Source of the DNA: Galactobacter valiniphilus
GTDB lineage: Bacteria; Actinomycetota; Actinomycetes; Actinomycetales; Micrococcaceae
Direction of reading: 5' to 3'
DNA length: 64,000 nt
Assembly (NCBI RefSeq): GCF_003575975.1
Contig: NZ_QQXK01000019.1
Span: 1-64,000, forward strand
Under the pieces are notes generated by a model. It saw only the letters and a list, made by a program, of their open reading frames with translations. It made no database searches and was not told the origin of the DNA. A program made the position numbers and the translations under genes. How positions within the stretch are numbered: the first letter of the stretch is position 1; each line of letters opens with the position of its first letter. Positions 33,986 to 41,828 of this stretch are shown in pieces.

Positions 33986-34504
33986 TCAGGCGCCGGCGGC
34001 GACCTTGGCGCGCTCGTCGACGTTGTCCTGCACGTAGAACTGGACCTTGAACTTCTCGAATCCGGCATCGGCGGGGGAGAGGATCTGCGGGACGCCGGAG
34101 ATCACCTGGTAGACCTGCACCTCGTCGCCGGCCTTGAACGGCGACTCGAACGGCTTCTTGTCGGGCTCCCCCTGACCGATGCGGCGCACGAGGTAGCCGT
34201 TGATGCCCTTCTTGGTGAAGGTCGTCCACGCCTTGTCTTCGGCGGTCTCGGTGTACCGGAAGAAGTTCATCGCGGCCTCGTAGTTGTCTCGGCCCGGGAC
34301 GGAGGAGTTGGTCGAGGTGCACAGCGCCGGGTCCGACACGTCGTCGTTGCCGGTGGCTCCGAGCACGAAGTCGGCCGCGGTGATCGCGCAGGACAGGTCG
34401 AGGACGCCGGAGCCGGTGAGCTCCGAGACCTTCGGGGCGCGGTGGTCGGCGAGGGTGGGGACGAACGCGAGCTTGGTGTTCGCGTCGTTGAGCATCTTGG
34501 GCAT
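33986..34504 (-). CDS. Major tail (tube) protein
   Basis: A 172-residue protein located two genes before the tape measure, with a terminator directly after it. The sequence (GVLDLSCAITAADFVLGATGNDDVSD, MNFFRYTETAEDKAWTTFTKKGINGYLVRR, GDEVQVYQVISGVPQ) is beta-rich and matches the style of actinophage tail tube proteins. It should polymerise into the tail tube. Confidence 0.8.
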   Translation of the reverse strand: MPKMLNDANTKLAFVPTLADHRAPKVSELTGSGVLDLSCAITAADFVLGATGNDDVSDPALCTSTNSSVPGRDNYEAAMNFFRYTETAEDKAWTTFTKKGINGYLVRRIGQGEPDKKPFESPFKAGDEVQVYQVISGVPQILSPADAGFEKFKVQFYVQDNVDERAKVAAGA

Positions 34505-34505
34505 G

Positions 34506-34724
34506 TCAGTTGCCTTCCTTGGTGGAGGGGGTCTCCCGCAGGTTCGGGAAGTTGTCGAGCCACGTCTCGGGCACCAGGTCGGGGTTCTTGGCCCCGGTTT
34601 CCGGGTCGTAGACGTGGATGAGTCGCCGCGGATCGCGGGCTCGCACCTTGGCCGCCGGGGCGGTTTCGGGCGCGCTGGTGTTGGCGGCCGACTTGGTGTC
34701 GGTCGCCTTGGGGGCGGTTGCCAC
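34506..34724 (-). CDS. Small phage protein between tail terminator and tail tube genes
   Basis: A 72-residue protein starting at GTG 34724, with AGGAGG seven bases upstream. The N-terminal half is Ala/Thr/Lys-rich; the C-terminal half (RLIHVYDPETGAKNPDLVPETW) looks folded. The stop is adjacent to the tail tube start. Similar small proteins occur here in other actinophages, but I do not recognise a function. Confidence 0.6.
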   Translation of the reverse strand: MATAPKATDTKSAANTSAPETAPAAKVRARDPRRLIHVYDPETGAKNPDLVPETWLDNFPNLRETPSTKEGN

Positions 34725-34734
34725 GAGGGGCCTC

Positions 34735-35160
34735 CTATTGGGTGGTGACGAGCCGGAACCGCAGCGGCATGAACATGCGCACGGGGGTGACGGTGTTGTC
34801 GGGGATGGGGGAGAGCTGCCGGTTGTGGTCGGCGTCAGGGATGAGCCAGCCGCCGCCCACATGCAGGTTGCGCAGGGCGGCGAGGACGGCGCGGGCGCCG
34901 TCGCGGCACACGGCGCCACTGGGGCCCACGACGGTGACCTGGGGTCGCCAGTCGAGGACGTCGGCCGCGGAGAGCCGGGTGAGGTCTCGCTCCGCGGGGA
35001 TGTCGTCGCCCGTCCCGGCCCACAGGACCGCGTAGGGCTTCACGAACTTTCCCTGGCCCGTCGTGGGGATCGTGTCGGGCACCTGACCGTCGTACACGCC
35101 ACCGGTCAGCCCGGGAACGCCCTGCAGCACGGCCATGACGATCGCGGAAGGGTCAGCCAC
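34735..35160 (-). CDS. Tail terminator protein
   Basis: A 141-residue protein at the position of the tail-completion protein (between connector and tail tube genes). PSAIVMAVLQGVPGLTGGVYDG at the N-terminus and VTVVGPSGAVCRDGARAVLAALR in the middle fit the alpha/beta fold of gpU/DUF3168-like tail terminators. It should cap the tail tube and join it to the head. Its start overlaps the upstream gene by 8 bases. Confidence 0.68.
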   Translation of the reverse strand: MADPSAIVMAVLQGVPGLTGGVYDGQVPDTIPTTGQGKFVKPYAVLWAGTGDDIPAERDLTRLSAADVLDWRPQVTVVGPSGAVCRDGARAVLAALRNLHVGGGWLIPDADHNRQLSPIPDNTVTPVRMFMPLRFRLVTTQ

Positions 35161-35500
35161 CGGGCATCACCTTCTTCGCCGCAGCCGCCAGCGCCGTCGT
35201 GAACGACTGCGCATTCCGATCGAGCGCGGGGAACAGGTACGGCTGGGCTGCCATCCGGCTCGTGCCGAGCTCGACGTAGTGGGCGTAGTTCACACCCGGC
35301 CGCACCGTGGCGGACAGGCCCGCCACGTCAGCGGTGATCGACGAGCGCAGCGCGCCCGTGTCCACCGGCGCGGACTGCGCCGCCTGGGTCGCCACATCAG
35401 CGGCGACCTTCGCCACGACCTTCTGTGCGAGAGGCTGCAGCTTCGGCGCCGCCCGGTTGAGCTTGCGCCCAAAGTCCTTCGCGTCGGAGAAGTCGAACAC
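35153..35500 (-). CDS. HK97 gp10-like neck protein
   Basis: A 115-residue protein. The core AAQSAPVDTGALRSSITAD followed by YAHYVELGTSRMAAQPYLFPAL is the diagnostic pattern of HK97-gp10/minor tail-neck proteins. GTG 35500 follows GGAGGG. It acts at the head-tail joint. Confidence 0.82.
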   Translation of the reverse strand: MFDFSDAKDFGRKLNRAAPKLQPLAQKVVAKVAADVATQAAQSAPVDTGALRSSITADVAGLSATVRPGVNYAHYVELGTSRMAAQPYLFPALDRNAQSFTTALAAAAKKVMPGG

Positions 35501-35501
35501 G

Positions 35502-35912
35502 TCACCCTCCGTCCGTGGACTGCAGCATGAGGTCGCACTCCCACAGCTCGGAGCCCTGCAGGGCGTCGAGGATCATGTAGGAGCGCCCGCCCGCCTTGAG
35601 CACGTCCCCGGCCTCGCCGGAGCGCACGAGGGCGAGCACCTCGTAGGGGAGTACGGCCAGGTAGTCACGCACCTGCACGGCCTGATCGGCGACGACTTTG
35701 CCGCCGTCGCCGGTGGCGCGCTGCTGTAGGCGACACTGGCCCGACCACACGAGGACCGCGGGGGCCTCGTCCTGCCCGAAGGGTGGCGGCCCGTCACCAG
35801 GCCGCCACACCTCGCACGCCAGGTTGAAGGATCCCTCAACCACGGGCCGGTGGTGCGCCGACCAGCCCACCGGGATCACCCGCGTGCCGTTCAGCGGGGC
35901 CACGCCGACCAC
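35502..35912 (-). CDS. Head-tail stopper/connector (DUF6093-like)
   Basis: A 136-residue beta-rich protein: RVIPVGWSAHHRPVVEG, VLVWSGQCRLQQRATGDGG and VRDYLAVLPYEVLALVRSGEAGDVLKAGGR. This style and the position between adaptor and gp10-like genes match actinophage DUF6093 connector proteins. The start (GTG 35912) overlaps the upstream gene by 22 bases; an internal GTG 9 bases later is possible. Confidence 0.65.
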   Translation of the reverse strand: MVGVAPLNGTRVIPVGWSAHHRPVVEGSFNLACEVWRPGDGPPPFGQDEAPAVLVWSGQCRLQQRATGDGGKVVADQAVQVRDYLAVLPYEVLALVRSGEAGDVLKAGGRSYMILDALQGSELWECDLMLQSTDGG

Positions 35913-36274
35913 TCCTCGCCCTCGAGACGGGCCGAGGCTCCGTCCGGGATCACGTGGAAGAAACCGACGTTCGGGTCGTCCTGGGCCTTCTCGGTGGCGA
36001 CCTCGGTGCGGAGGCGCTTCGCGTGCTCGCGGAGCTCCTTCGACACCGCGGTGCCGTCCGTGGAGAGATCCTGGGTGGTGATCTTCTTGGAGACCATCAC
36101 CTCGGACACGGCGATCTGGTCGAGGAGGTCCGCGGCGGCCAGCTTCACCCGGTGGGCGTCACTGTCCGCCGCGAACATCGCCAGGGCGTCGGTGACGGCC
36201 TGGTCGTCGAACAGGGCGCCGTCCGGGTCGGCCACGGTGCGCCGGACCAGCCGGATCATCTGCTGCTCATCCAC
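35891..36274 (-). CDS. Head-tail adaptor
   Basis: A 127-residue, mostly helical protein encoded just after the capsid gene. VRRTVADPDGALFDDQAVTDALAMFAADSDAHRVKLAAADLLDQIA resembles gp6-like adaptors that bind below the portal. The C-terminus is acidic and aromatic. Assigned mainly from position and helical character. Confidence 0.65.
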   Translation of the reverse strand: MDEQQMIRLVRRTVADPDGALFDDQAVTDALAMFAADSDAHRVKLAAADLLDQIAVSEVMVSKKITTQDLSTDGTAVSKELREHAKRLRTEVATEKAQDDPNVGFFHVIPDGASARLEGEEWSAWPR

Positions 36275-36313
36275 GAGGGACTCCTCTCAGGTGGCGGCTG
36301 GCCCGGCGCCCGG

Positions 36314-37384
36314 TCACGCGGCGCCGTTGGAGGCGTAGACGCCGGTGCCGAAGCCCTTGTCGATGCCGAAGAACGTGCGGCCGCGGTACCAGATGGTGTC
36401 GTCGTTGAACGAGCCCTGATCAGCGCTGATCGCGCCGCCGCCGACGTTGGTGCCCTGGTCGTTCTTGACGCGGATGTCGACGTTGCCGTCGTGGCCCTCA
36501 AGGCCCGTGTCGATCAGGGACGGGAGCGTGGAGCCCTTGCCCTGGACGAGCGCCCAGGCCTTGGACTGGTTCGCGCCCAGGCGCTTACCGACCGAGCGGG
36601 AGACGAGGAGGGTGACGAGGCCCTTGAAGGGGTTCGGCACCTCCGTGCGGGTCTCCTTGTTGCCGACGGTCTGCTTGATGACCAGTCGGTCAACGTTGAG
36701 CAGGCGGGCGGCCTGAGTCTGCAGGCCAGGGCCGACCACCAGCACCAGGTTGGACGTATCCACCAGGTCACCGCGGTGATCCTCACGGATCGCCAGGGCG
36801 TTGATCGCGGCATCCAGACCGTCAGCGTCCAGCGCGGTGGACTGCACCGCGCCGAACAGGGCCGGGTCCCACGCGCCAGCGGCGGTGACCAGGGCGGACG
36901 CGGCGGCCGTGTTCTTGGCCTTCACCGCGCCGTTGCCGAGCAGGGTCGGGAAGTTCGCCAGGTCGGAGAACAGGCGACGCAGGCGCAGCTCGAACGTCAA
37001 GCCGTAAGACTTGCCCCACTTGGCGGTGCCGTGGTCCAGGTCGGTCTCGTTCAGCGAGCCGCCCTTGTACTCCTCGCCCTCGCGGACGCGCTCGAACTCG
37101 TCGGCGCCCCACAGGTCGACCAGCTTGTGGCGCTGGAAGTCCGGGACGGTGGTGTGCGCGAGGATCGGGTCGAACTCGTTGACCGCGGCCTTCTGCGCCA
37201 CGATGGCCTTCTTGGTGAAGGCGTCACCCAGGAGCTTGGGGAAGTCCGGGGTGGAGAACGCCTCCTGCAGTTCGGCCTGCTGGATGGGCGAGCCGGTGCG
37301 ACCGGCGTTGAAGAACTTGGCGGCCTCGTGCACCTTCTCCTGGTGGGAGGGGGCGGCGCGGAAGCCGTGCTTGTCGAAGTTCAT
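36314..37384 (-). CDS. Major capsid protein
   Basis: A 356-residue protein in the standard place after protease/scaffold and decoration genes. The N-terminal 60 residues are helical (SHQEKVHEAAKFFNAG); EYKGGSLNETDLDHGTAKWGKSYGLTFELRLRRLFSD and the central LVLVVGPGLQTQAARLL belong to an HK97-like or related capsid fold. It shows no scaffold-type N-terminal delta domain of more than 100 residues. Confidence 0.82.
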   Translation of the reverse strand: MNFDKHGFRAAPSHQEKVHEAAKFFNAGRTGSPIQQAELQEAFSTPDFPKLLGDAFTKKAIVAQKAAVNEFDPILAHTTVPDFQRHKLVDLWGADEFERVREGEEYKGGSLNETDLDHGTAKWGKSYGLTFELRLRRLFSDLANFPTLLGNGAVKAKNTAAASALVTAAGAWDPALFGAVQSTALDADGLDAAINALAIREDHRGDLVDTSNLVLVVGPGLQTQAARLLNVDRLVIKQTVGNKETRTEVPNPFKGLVTLLVSRSVGKRLGANQSKAWALVQGKGSTLPSLIDTGLEGHDGNVDIRVKNDQGTNVGGGAISADQGSFNDDTIWYRGRTFFGIDKGFGTGVYASNGAA

Positions 37385-37401
37385 GATGTGGTCGTCCTTT
37401 C

Positions 37402-37740
37402 TCAGGCCGTCGGGGCCGTGCGGCCGAGCGGGGCGACCTCGACGACACCGGCCGCCGCGGCCTTGGTGCCGATGGCGGCGCCCCAGGGCTTGTTGCCGGA
37501 GGCGGTCGTGTTGAGCGCGCCGGCGGGGGTGATGTAGACGGTCGCGCCGGGCGTGGTGGCGCCGGTGACGGTGACGTCGTAGGAGCCGTCCAGCCAGACG
37601 GTGGCGGTCTCGCCGGACTTGCCGCCGTTGAGGGCGACGCCATTGAAGATGCCGATGTTGACGGGCTCGCCGGGAGCGCGGTCGTAGGGCAGGGGGAGCG
37701 CGATGTGACGCGACTCGGTGTAACGCTGGTTCTTCGCCAT
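37402..37740 (-). CDS. Capsid decoration protein (DUF2190-like)
   Basis: A 112-residue Gly/Ala/Thr-rich protein encoded directly before the capsid gene. RAPGEPVNIGIFNGVALNGGKSGETATVWLDGSYDVTVTGAT and GNKPWGAAIGTKAAAAGVVEVAPLG are typical of DUF2190/gpD-like cement proteins, which stabilise the expanded capsid. Confidence 0.75.
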   Translation of the reverse strand: MAKNQRYTESRHIALPLPYDRAPGEPVNIGIFNGVALNGGKSGETATVWLDGSYDVTVTGATTPGATVYITPAGALNTTASGNKPWGAAIGTKAAAAGVVEVAPLGRTAPTA

Positions 37741-37755
37741 GATGTGGGTGCCTCC

Positions 37756-38121
37756 TTAGAGCGCGTTGGCGATGTCCTCGTCCGTCGGCAGCGCCGCGGA
37801 CTCGGAGACGTGGGTGGAGCCGAGCCCGGCGGGCTGGCCGGCCTTGTGGGCTTCGGCGGCCTGGGCGGCCTCGCGGACGGCCTTCTCGTCGAAGGTGCCC
37901 TGCTCGGCGGCGTGCTTGGCGGACTCGACGATGAACGCGGGCGCGTCCTCGCCGAAGGCTTCCTTGACGACCTTTTCGGCGGCGGCCACGCGGGCCTCCT
38001 TGGCCTCGGTCTCGCGCTTCTCGGCGTCGGCCTTGAGCGTCGCGTTCTCGGTCGCGAGCGCCTCGGCCCGGCCGGCGGACTCGCGGAGCTTGTCCAGCTC
38101 CGCCTGTTCAATCTGCGGCAT
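37756..38121 (-). CDS. Nested scaffold protein from internal start
   Basis: Within the protease gene, ATG 38121 (residue 282) is preceded by a perfect AGGAGG five bases upstream, a rare strength for a chance site. The in-frame product, MPQIEQAELDKLRESAGRAE and onward, is a 121-residue helical scaffold. The same strategy is known in lambda C/Nu3. Confidence 0.65.
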   Translation of the reverse strand: MPQIEQAELDKLRESAGRAEALATENATLKADAEKRETEAKEARVAAAEKVVKEAFGEDAPAFIVESAKHAAEQGTFDEKAVREAAQAAEAHKAGQPAGLGSTHVSESAALPTDEDIANAL

Positions 38122-38964
38122 GTCATCCTCCTGATGGGGTGTGCCTTGGATGGTGGAATCCCCAGCCGGGTTGGTCTTGGGGGCCCCGGCCTCGACGGCA
38201 GGGGAGTTGGTGGGGGCGTCGTCCCAGATGTCGCGGGACGAGAGGCCGGGAAGCGCGGCGATCGCGCCGGTGATGGACGCGACGGCGGACGCCGCGGCGA
38301 CCTGCAGCACGTCCCATTCCTCGCGGGTGAGTCGCCCCTCGCCGTACATGTCGGCGAACAGCTCGTTGAGGTAGCGGTGCGTGCGCGCCTCAAGGAACGT
38401 GGCGACGGTGCGGGCTTCCTCGGCGCGACCGGACTCGAGGACGGTGAACGTGCCGCCGCGCCCGGGCACGGTCACGAAGTCGACCGTGTTCAGGGGCGAG
38501 GGGTACATGGCCTCGACGATCATCGGTAGCCCGTCCGGTGCTGTGCCAGGATCGAACGACGCGGCGGAGGCGATCGACACGTGGGCCACGCCAGCGGCCT
38601 CGCGCATGTGCTGCCCATTGAGGCCAATCGGGCGAGCCTCGGCCACGAGAGCCTGGCCGTCCCAGCGGGCGTCCTCAGTGAGTACAGCGGCCAGGGTGGC
38701 GACGGACCGCACGCCACGCTCGTACCGCTCCGTTTCCGTCTGGTGATCCAGGTGCATGGCGGTACCTTCGGGGAACACCTTGGCTGTCGCTGCGGCCTCG
38801 AGGACCTCGGGCGTATAGAAGCCCGAAGCGCCTCGACCGGGCGTTATCAGGGTGACGAGGAACCGGCCGCCAGATGAGGTGACGGCACCTGACTCGGTGA
38901 CGCGTTCGACGGGCGGGGCGGTGGTGGCGGACTCGGTGGCCCAGCCGTGGATGGTGGTGGTCAA
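37756..38964 (-). CDS. Capsid maturation protease with fused scaffold
   Basis: A 402-residue protein. Residues 1-150 resemble an HK97-type prohead serine protease, with FPEGTAMHLDHQ (H71/H74) and GVAHVSIASAASF (S130) as likely catalytic residues. Residues 180-400 are helical and acidic with a coiled segment (LDKLRESAGRAEALATENATLK), typical scaffold. The start is TTG 38964 with GGAGG upstream. An internal start at 38121 probably makes the scaffold alone. It lies between portal-side and capsid genes. Confidence 0.83.
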   Translation of the reverse strand: MTTTIHGWATESATTAPPVERVTESGAVTSSGGRFLVTLITPGRGASGFYTPEVLEAAATAKVFPEGTAMHLDHQTETERYERGVRSVATLAAVLTEDARWDGQALVAEARPIGLNGQHMREAAGVAHVSIASAASFDPGTAPDGLPMIVEAMYPSPLNTVDFVTVPGRGGTFTVLESGRAEEARTVATFLEARTHRYLNELFADMYGEGRLTREEWDVLQVAAASAVASITGAIAALPGLSSRDIWDDAPTNSPAVEAGAPKTNPAGDSTIQGTPHQEDDMPQIEQAELDKLRESAGRAEALATENATLKADAEKRETEAKEARVAAAEKVVKEAFGEDAPAFIVESAKHAAEQGTFDEKAVREAAQAAEAHKAGQPAGLGSTHVSESAALPTDEDIANAL

Positions 38965-38975
38965 GGGTGGCCTCC

Positions 38976-38987
38976 TACACTGGGGCG
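38976..38987 (+). promoter_or_regulatory. -10-like element for a leaderless plus-strand gene
   Basis: TACACT at 38976-38981 lies six bases before ATG 38988, the usual spacing for leaderless transcripts in Actinobacteria. No clear -35 is seen. Confidence 0.5.
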
Positions 38988-39299
38988 ATGGGCATGGACG
39001 ACGCGAATGAGCGCCGCGGCGAGCCGGGGGCTTGCCCGGGCCACTCTTGGGTGGCGGGCGAGGTGCTGCTGAAACCTCGCGGGGCTCAGCTGACGGTGGT
39101 GTGTGTGTACTGCGACGCGATCCAGGTGGAGCCGTCGAAGAACGCGGACTTCTACCGGGACACGGCGTTGGAGGACGAGGCGCTACAGCTCGTCTACGAG
39201 GAGTTCGTGAAGCGGGCGGAGGCGGAGGGAATCACGCCAGCCGACGTTCTGCTGAAAATGGGACAGGTCTTCCCACCGGACTTTCCCGTCATGGAGTAG
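38988..39299 (+). CDS. Plus-strand phage gene inside the late cluster, zinc-ribbon-like
   Basis: A protein of 103 residues (or 101 from ATG 38994) encoded opposite to all neighbours. The sequence CPGHSW and, 25 residues on, CVYC gives a C-H-C-C putative zinc knuckle; the C-terminal half is helical and acidic (EALQLVYEEFVKRAEAEGITPADVLLKMG). Its last 117 bases overlap the 3' end of the Mu-F-like gene in antisense. Its own -10-like site suggests expression from the prophage, as in phage morons. Function unknown. Confidence 0.65.
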   Translation: MGMDDANERRGEPGACPGHSWVAGEVLLKPRGAQLTVVCVYCDAIQVEPSKNADFYRDTALEDEALQLVYEEFVKRAEAEGITPADVLLKMGQVFPPDFPVME

Positions 39300-40232
39300 C
39301 TGGGCGCGGGCCCGTCCGATCATGCGGTCCTGCGACTCGGGGGTGAGGTTGTCCCACCACGCATCCCGGTCGCGCCACACGGGCTCCGGTTCGTCGACGC
39401 CGTCGAGGCCGAGCTCGGCCCACGTCTTCGTGACGTCCGTGAAGCAGCAGCGGCCGTTGGGGTGATCCCAGGGCCCGTCGGTGCCGGGCGGGTACATGCG
39501 CCCGTGGCGTCCGATGCAGGATGCGCAGGTGCGCGGCCCAAGCTCGGCAGTCCAGCGGCGCCCCGCCAGGATCTCCGTGTTCGCCTGGGAGGCGTGCCGG
39601 GATGCGGCGCGGTATGCGTCGAGGATCTCCGTGCGTGCGATCGTGGAGGCCCGGCTGATGCCGCCGTTGAAGGCTCCCTCTGTGCGGTCCATGATGCGGC
39701 GCGCCACGGTGCGCGGGTTGTCGCCCACGGCGATGCCACGCACAAGCTCGGCCCGCATCGCGGCCACCGACTCAGCCGACAGGGCCCGGTACTGCGAGTG
39801 GATGCGCTGCTGGGTGCGCATCACGATCGCGTCCAGGGCGTCCGGCGCCGGGTGCGCCACCGGGAGCGTGGACCCTGCCGGGAGCTGGGTGCGGACGCTG
39901 GCCTCGAGGTCGGGGCCAGCGGCGGACACCTCGGCGGGGATGATCGCGGCCGCCGATTCGCCGGTGGTTTTGGCGACCTCCTTGATGGTGGCGCGCACCT
40001 GCGCGAGCGCGGCCCGGAGCCGGGCGTCTTTCGCCACGGCGTGGCGCGGCACCCGGCCGTCCTGCGCGTACCGCACCATCAGATCCAGCAGGGACGCCAG
40101 TAGCTCCGGAGAGATCAGGTCCCAAGCGTCGGCCCAGGCCCGCGTGATCGCGAGCTCCTGCTCGCGGGTCGCGTTGATGAGGCGGGCGCGGGTGGCGGCG
40201 GCCACGCGCAGAGTGTCCTCCGTGATGGCCAC
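39183..40232 (-). CDS. Mu F-like minor head protein
   Basis: A 349-residue protein following the portal gene. The C-terminal half has the Phage_Mu_F pattern: ISRASTIARTEILDAYRAASRHAS, WTAELGPRTCASCIGRHGRMYPPGTDGPWDHPNGRCCFTDV. The paired cysteines (C-SC and CC) are characteristic. Such proteins sit inside the capsid or at the portal during head morphogenesis. Its 3' end is overlapped by the plus-strand gene. Confidence 0.87.
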   Translation of the reverse strand: MAITEDTLRVAAATRARLINATREQELAITRAWADAWDLISPELLASLLDLMVRYAQDGRVPRHAVAKDARLRAALAQVRATIKEVAKTTGESAAAIIPAEVSAAGPDLEASVRTQLPAGSTLPVAHPAPDALDAIVMRTQQRIHSQYRALSAESVAAMRAELVRGIAVGDNPRTVARRIMDRTEGAFNGGISRASTIARTEILDAYRAASRHASQANTEILAGRRWTAELGPRTCASCIGRHGRMYPPGTDGPWDHPNGRCCFTDVTKTWAELGLDGVDEPEPVWRDRDAWWDNLTPESQDRMIGRARAQLLHDGKVRWEDLSHFQQNVGWRDSLRLRPLHELLVDEL

Positions 40233-40244
40233 CGCCCCACCCCC

Positions 40245-41810
40245 TTACTCGGTCTCGGGCTCGTCATCCGGTGCGGGCGGCTTGCCGCCGCGGTACCGAT
40301 TCGCGAGCGCGGCGCCGACCTGCTCGTCGTTGTCGCGCTGGTCGACCCACTCGCCCGCGTCGTCGGTCATCTTGTCGATGAGCTCGGCCACGTTGGGCAC
40401 GCGCAGCGCGTGGAGCACGAGCTTGGCCAGCTCGACCATCGGCAGGACGCCGAGGCTGTCGGCGACCTCGAGCGCGTCGAGCACCGTCTTCACGTCGGGT
40501 TCGTCCATGTCCGGCCAGACCACGTTGATGGTGACCTCGGTGGCGTCCGTGAACTCCACCGTCATGCGGTCGTCCTCGGGGACCACGCGGCCCTTGAGGG
40601 AGCCTCGCGGGGCGATGACGTGCTGCTCGATGACGAACTGGATGGACGCCCGGTCGGCGGCCTCCCAGAGTCGCTGACGGGCGCGCATCGCATCCTTGGT
40701 GGGCTTGTCCAGGGTCTCGGCCACGGCGCGGGCCCCGGTCGTTCCGGGGTCAGCGGTGAGCATCGTGACGGGCAGGTCCAGGGCCGCGGCCACGAGCGAC
40801 ACGATCGGCCGGCCCGAGTCCGCGTCGACGGTCGCGCCGGACACGTTCGCGGCCTTGAGTTCGCCGGTGCCCGTGGCGATCGTCCCGCCGGCGCCCTGCA
40901 TGCTGGCGACGGCCTGCGCCGCGGCGCGCATCTGCTGGGACTTGCCGTTGGGGTCGACCACCTGCCACGCGACCTTGGAGAGCGCCTTCACGAGGGTGAG
41001 CCAGTCGGACAGGAAGCCCTCGTAGCGGATCGCGAACGGTGCCGCCGCGTAGGCGTCGGGGATGCCCCAGCGGGAGCCGCGCCCCGCGGTGCGGGAGGAC
41101 ACGTGCAGGATCGCCGCGCCGCCGATCTCGCCGGGCCACAGCACCTCGATGCCGTCGATGAGCTTCGGCTTGGCGCGGGGCTGATGCCGCAGGTCCGGAT
41201 ACCAGGCCTTGCGCTGCACGGCGGAGAGCCCGTAGCCGGTCTCCGTCCACTCGCGCAGGTAGTAGTGCGGGGTGAAGCGGTCGCCGGGCGCCGTCATGAT
41301 CTGGGTGATCTCGTTGAACGTGATCGGGCGGACCTGCACGTGCCCGGTCATGCGGTCCACGAAGTGAGCGCGGAAGTGGTTGCCGTCGGAGAACAGGTCG
41401 CCTTCGGCTTCCTCGCGGGCCTCGGCGCCGAAACAGGCGGCCTCGTTGCGCTCATCGGTCAGGAAGCCCTGCACCACGTGGTCGACGTCCTGGCCGTTCT
41501 CCTGCTCGGCGGCGCTGATCGTCACGCCAGTGCCCCACACGTACCCGGTGCGCACGCCCAGGGCGCGGCGCAGGAGCGGGTTCGCGACGGTGAGGCCGCG
41601 CAGGGTGTCGGCCTTCGCGCCGAGCTCCTCCCGGCTGATGAGGTCCGATCCGAGCCCGGTGAGCGGCTTCCAGCCGATGTCCTCGCGGCGAAGCGACGCC
41701 AGGGACTCGGTCAGGCGCTCAACCTCGAGCGAGAGCGTGTCCACTCGGTGCGCGGGCACCATCGGCTCGGTGGCCTCCACGGCGGTCTTGGTACGGCCAA
41801 ACAGGGCCAT
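40245..41810 (-). CDS. Portal protein
   Basis: A 521-residue protein between terminase and Mu-F-like genes. SP beta/DUF-type actinophage portal features include VANPLLRRALGVRTGYVWGTGVTI, LREWTETGYG, WPGEIGGAAILHVSSR and the late LPVTMLTADPGTTGARAVAETLDKPTKDAM, the region contacting DNA. It forms the dodecameric DNA channel. Length and place are normal. Confidence 0.88.
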   Translation of the reverse strand: MALFGRTKTAVEATEPMVPAHRVDTLSLEVERLTESLASLRREDIGWKPLTGLGSDLISREELGAKADTLRGLTVANPLLRRALGVRTGYVWGTGVTISAAEQENGQDVDHVVQGFLTDERNEAACFGAEAREEAEGDLFSDGNHFRAHFVDRMTGHVQVRPITFNEITQIMTAPGDRFTPHYYLREWTETGYGLSAVQRKAWYPDLRHQPRAKPKLIDGIEVLWPGEIGGAAILHVSSRTAGRGSRWGIPDAYAAAPFAIRYEGFLSDWLTLVKALSKVAWQVVDPNGKSQQMRAAAQAVASMQGAGGTIATGTGELKAANVSGATVDADSGRPIVSLVAAALDLPVTMLTADPGTTGARAVAETLDKPTKDAMRARQRLWEAADRASIQFVIEQHVIAPRGSLKGRVVPEDDRMTVEFTDATEVTINVVWPDMDEPDVKTVLDALEVADSLGVLPMVELAKLVLHALRVPNVAELIDKMTDDAGEWVDQRDNDEQVGAALANRYRGGKPPAPDDEPETE

Positions 41811-41828
41811 GCGGCACCGCCTTTCAGA

